Shown here: positions 3,678 to 5,596 of the stretch, in pieces | Position numbering within the stretch: position 1 is the stretch's first letter | Layout: each line of letters starts with the position of its first letter | Notes under the pieces: model-generated | Database searches by the model: none | The model's input: only the letters and a program-made list of their open reading frames with translations | Told to the model about the DNA's origin: nothing | Position numbers and translations under genes: made by a program | Source of the DNA: Actinomycetota bacterium | GTDB lineage: Bacteria; Actinomycetota; Acidimicrobiia; Spongiisociales; ZC4RG35 | DNA: 5,596 nucleotides | Direction: 5' to 3' | NCBI GenBank assembly: GCA_027296205.1 | Contig: JAPUJM010000076.1 | Span: forward strand, 1 to 5,596

Positions 3678-5596
3678 CTACGCTCTGGCATTGTCGCCGT
3701 CATCCGGCTGTCCTGGATCCACCTCCATCTCGTCGAGTTCGATCTCTGCTGTTGGCTCATCGGCTCCGGCGTTGAGACGATCGATCATCCGTTTCTTGGA
3801 GGTCTCAGTTCCGAAGGCGGTGATCACGTCCCCCGGCAGGAGGAGCGTGCTGCCGGAAGGAACGAGCACGTCTCGGTTACGTCGGATAGAGACCAGCGTC
3901 GACCCTTCGGGCCAGGCCACTTCGCGGACATGTCGACCGTCGGCGATTGAGCCAAGAGGGACGCGAAAGTCGTAGAAGCCGGCGCCGGGGTCGGTTCGCT
4001 GTAGCAATCGCATCCGCTGAAGCTCCTCGTCCGTCGTCGAGGTCAGCGCCTCGTGATATGCCTTGACTGCTTCCTCCCGGCGGAAAAGGCCCACCAGACG
4101 CCGGGGGTTCTCATCATCAACCACGGGGAGCCTCCCGATACCCAGTGCGGCCATGCGCTCCAGCGCCCTGGAAACGGGTGTCTTTGGAGTCACCGTGATG
4201 GGCCGCGGGGTCATTACCTCCCGCACAGTGGTTTCGGATGGCAGTCCGTCGGCGCGGCTGATGTCTGTGGTGGTGACAATGCCCACCAGGTGCTCGTCCT
4301 CGATGACCGGAACACCGTGGGACCGACTGGCGCGGAGTCGGCTGTCCGTCTCGCTCAACGTGTCATCCGGGTGGGTGATCATCGGGGCGGTTTCCATCAC
4401 CGTGCCCACTTCGACCGTATCGAGGATGTCAACACTGCCGGTCCGCCGAATCCTGATTCCCTTCCGCTTCAGGGCCTGGGTGTAGACCGACTCCTTGTGA
4501 ACACGCTCGGCGAGGAATGTGGCGAGAGTCGCGGCCACCATGAGCGGGATGATCAGCCCGTAATCTCGCGCACCCGTGACCTCAAAAACGATCAGAATCG
4601 ACGTCAGCGGCGCCCTACCCACGACGGCGAACATCGCCGCCATCCCAACCACCGCAAAAGCGCCGGGCTGAAGTACGGATAGGGTCCAGTAAGGCTCAAT
4701 CAGTCGGGCGACGCCGGCTCCAATAGCCGCCCCCATGAACAATGAGGGCATGAAGGCGCCGCCGGAGGCCCCGGAAGAGATGGTGAGGCTTGTCGCAACG
4801 GCCTTGCCGAGAGCAAGCAGGATGAGTGCCCACCAGAGGTCGCCACCCAGTCCGGTTATGGCGGTGAGTTGCTCATTCAAAAGCAGAGCGTTGGTGAAAC
4901 TCTGGCCGGTTCCAAACAACCGGGGCTCGAGAAAGATGAGACCGGCGACGAGAAGGCCCGCGCCCACCGGACGCATCCAAGACCAGGGCCGGTCGTATCT
5001 CTCGGCAATGCCTTCCAGACGATCGAGCAGCTTGAGAAAGAAGACACCAACGACGACTACAGCAATCGCCATCACCGCATATACGGCCAATTCCCAGAAT
5101 GAATTGAGATTGTAGATGCCGGTCTGCAGGGCCAACTCCTCGCCGACGATCGATTCGGATGTGATGGCAGCAGCAACCGAGGCGATGACGATTGCCGACA
5201 TGTGTTTTGGAGCGAATGAGGAGAGGATTACTTCCAGGGCAAAGAGCATTCCCGCAATCGGGGCATTGAATGACGCGCCGATGGCGGCGCCGGCACCGGC
5301 GGCCACCAGCGACCTGACCTCCTCCTCCCCGAGCTTGAAACTCCTCGACACCCAGGAGCCGACAGCTGCTCCGATCTGAACGATCGGACCCTCCCGGCCG
5401 GCCGAGCCCCCCGATCCGATCGTCACGGCAGTGGCCAACATCTTCAACGGAACGACCCGTTTCCGCATCCGGCCACCGTGAACAGCCAGGGCGGCCATCG
5501 TCTCCGGGACACCGTCGCCGGCTACCTCGGGAGCGAATCGCTTGGCGATCCACCAGGCAGTCAGGAGACCCAGCGGAACAGTGAGAAATATCCAGG
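3678..5596 (-). CDS. CLC chloride channel/transporter with CBS pair and TrkA-C domain (N-terminus outside the window)
   Basis: The frame is open to the right edge of the window, so ATG 5498 is internal: the 32 residues before it include the conserved PEVAGDGVPET. At least 638 residues are visible. CLC signatures, numbered from the first visible residue, are GDGVP (26-30), GSAGREGP with gating Glu68, FNAPIAGMLFALEV (109-122), GAFMP (279-283) and the anion-site Tyr371 in ESVYT. Two CBS domains follow (about 398-448 and 460-515), then a TrkA-C/RCK_C domain (about 542-600) and an acidic tail rich in Asp and Glu. The protein acts in the cytoplasmic membrane and moves chloride or a similar anion. 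CBS and RCK_C domains usually bind nucleotides, so gating by ATP/AMP or c-di-AMP is plausible but inferred. Val122 sits where H+-coupled CLC exchangers have the internal proton Glu, which favours channel-like or uncoupled transport. Confidence 0.92.
   Translation of the reverse strand, partial: WIFLTVPLGLLTAWWIAKRFAPEVAGDGVPETMAALAVHGGRMRKRVVPLKMLATAVTIGSGGSAGREGPIVQIGAAVGSWVSRSFKLGEEEVRSLVAAGAGAAIGASFNAPIAGMLFALEVILSSFAPKHMSAIVIASVAAAITSESIVGEELALQTGIYNLNSFWELAVYAVMAIAVVVVGVFFLKLLDRLEGIAERYDRPWSWMRPVGAGLLVAGLIFLEPRLFGTGQSFTNALLLNEQLTAITGLGGDLWWALILLALGKAVATSLTISSGASGGAFMPSLFMGAAIGAGVARLIEPYWTLSVLQPGAFAVVGMAAMFAVVGRAPLTSILIVFEVTGARDYGLIIPLMVAATLATFLAERVHKESVYTQALKRKGIRIRRTGSVDILDTVEVGTVMETAPMITHPDDTLSETDSRLRASRSHGVPVIEDEHLVGIVTTTDISRADGLPSETTVREVMTPRPITVTPKTPVSRALERMAALGIGRLPVVDDENPRRLVGLFRREEAVKAYHEALTSTTDEELQRMRLLQRTDPGAGFYDFRVPLGSIADGRHVREVAWPEGSTLVSIRRNRDVLVPSGSTLLLPGDVITAFGTETSKKRMIDRLNAGADEPTAEIELDEMEVDPGQPDDGDNARA

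Noticed and set aside
4053..4682. Plus-strand open frame of 209 codons
   Set aside because: Lies opposite the CLC/CBS coding region and its composition (His, Arg, Gly rich) is typical of an out-of-frame shadow.
5496..5498. ATG as the start of the CLC gene
   Set aside because: The 32 codons upstream to the window edge encode a membrane segment and the conserved GDGVPET, so the real start is outside the window.
4873..5553. Minus-strand open frame of 226 codons in another phase of the CLC gene
   Set aside because: Arg/Gly/Cys-rich shadow; the CLC frame carries all conserved motifs here.

Overview
The window is GC-rich, tightly packed bacterial DNA. Almost all genes are on the minus strand, and only the gene tail at 1-348 is on the plus strand. 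The sigma factor closely resembles mycobacterial SigE as I remember it. It is followed by a zinc-binding anti-sigma factor, and starts include GTG and TTG. Together these suggest an actinobacterium (Actinomycetota). An early-branching, uncultured-type lineage such as Acidimicrobiia is possible, but that placement is inference.

Layout from right to left, the direction of transcription of the minus-strand genes: (1) 5596-3678 is a CLC-family chloride channel or transporter with two CBS domains and a TrkA-C (RCK_C) domain; its N-terminus lies outside the window. (2) 3646-2696 is an unrecognised membrane-anchored protein whose C-terminal domain looks like a degenerate Mrr-type restriction-endonuclease fold. 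(3) 2695-2589 is a 107-base gap with an imperfect stem-loop and a strong Shine-Dalgarno sequence. (4) 2588-2313 is a TatA-type twin-arginine translocase subunit with a TTG start and a repeat-encoded Asp/Ser/Ala tail. (5) 2271-1768, 1771-1358 and 1361-438 form a translationally coupled three-gene operon. It encodes an ECF sigma factor (SigE-like), a one-pass ZAS anti-sigma factor and a secreted RseB/MucB-like protein. The genes overlap by 4 bases at each junction. (6) 437-349 is a convergent gap with a long imperfect hairpin, probably a terminator serving both strands. (7) 1-348 is the 3' end of a plus-strand gene that may belong to the DUF2342 zinc-metalloprotease family.

The centre of interest is the envelope-stress module. 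A perfect GGAAC-N17-CGTT element, the classic ECF/SigE promoter, fills the 41-base gap between tatA and the sigma gene, and its first base is the last base of the tatA stop codon. The likely circuit is as follows. SigE is held at the membrane by the anti-sigma factor. The secreted RseB-like protein senses a signal outside the membrane and modulates release. Free SigE then transcribes its own operon. In Mycobacterium tuberculosis the order is sigE-rseA-htrA-tatB. Here an RseB-like gene sits in the third position and the Tat gene lies upstream, so this is a rearranged version of a known theme. I see no mobile element, CRISPR array, tRNA or rRNA. The module is built from known families; its particular combination and a few atypical residues are what deserve attention.
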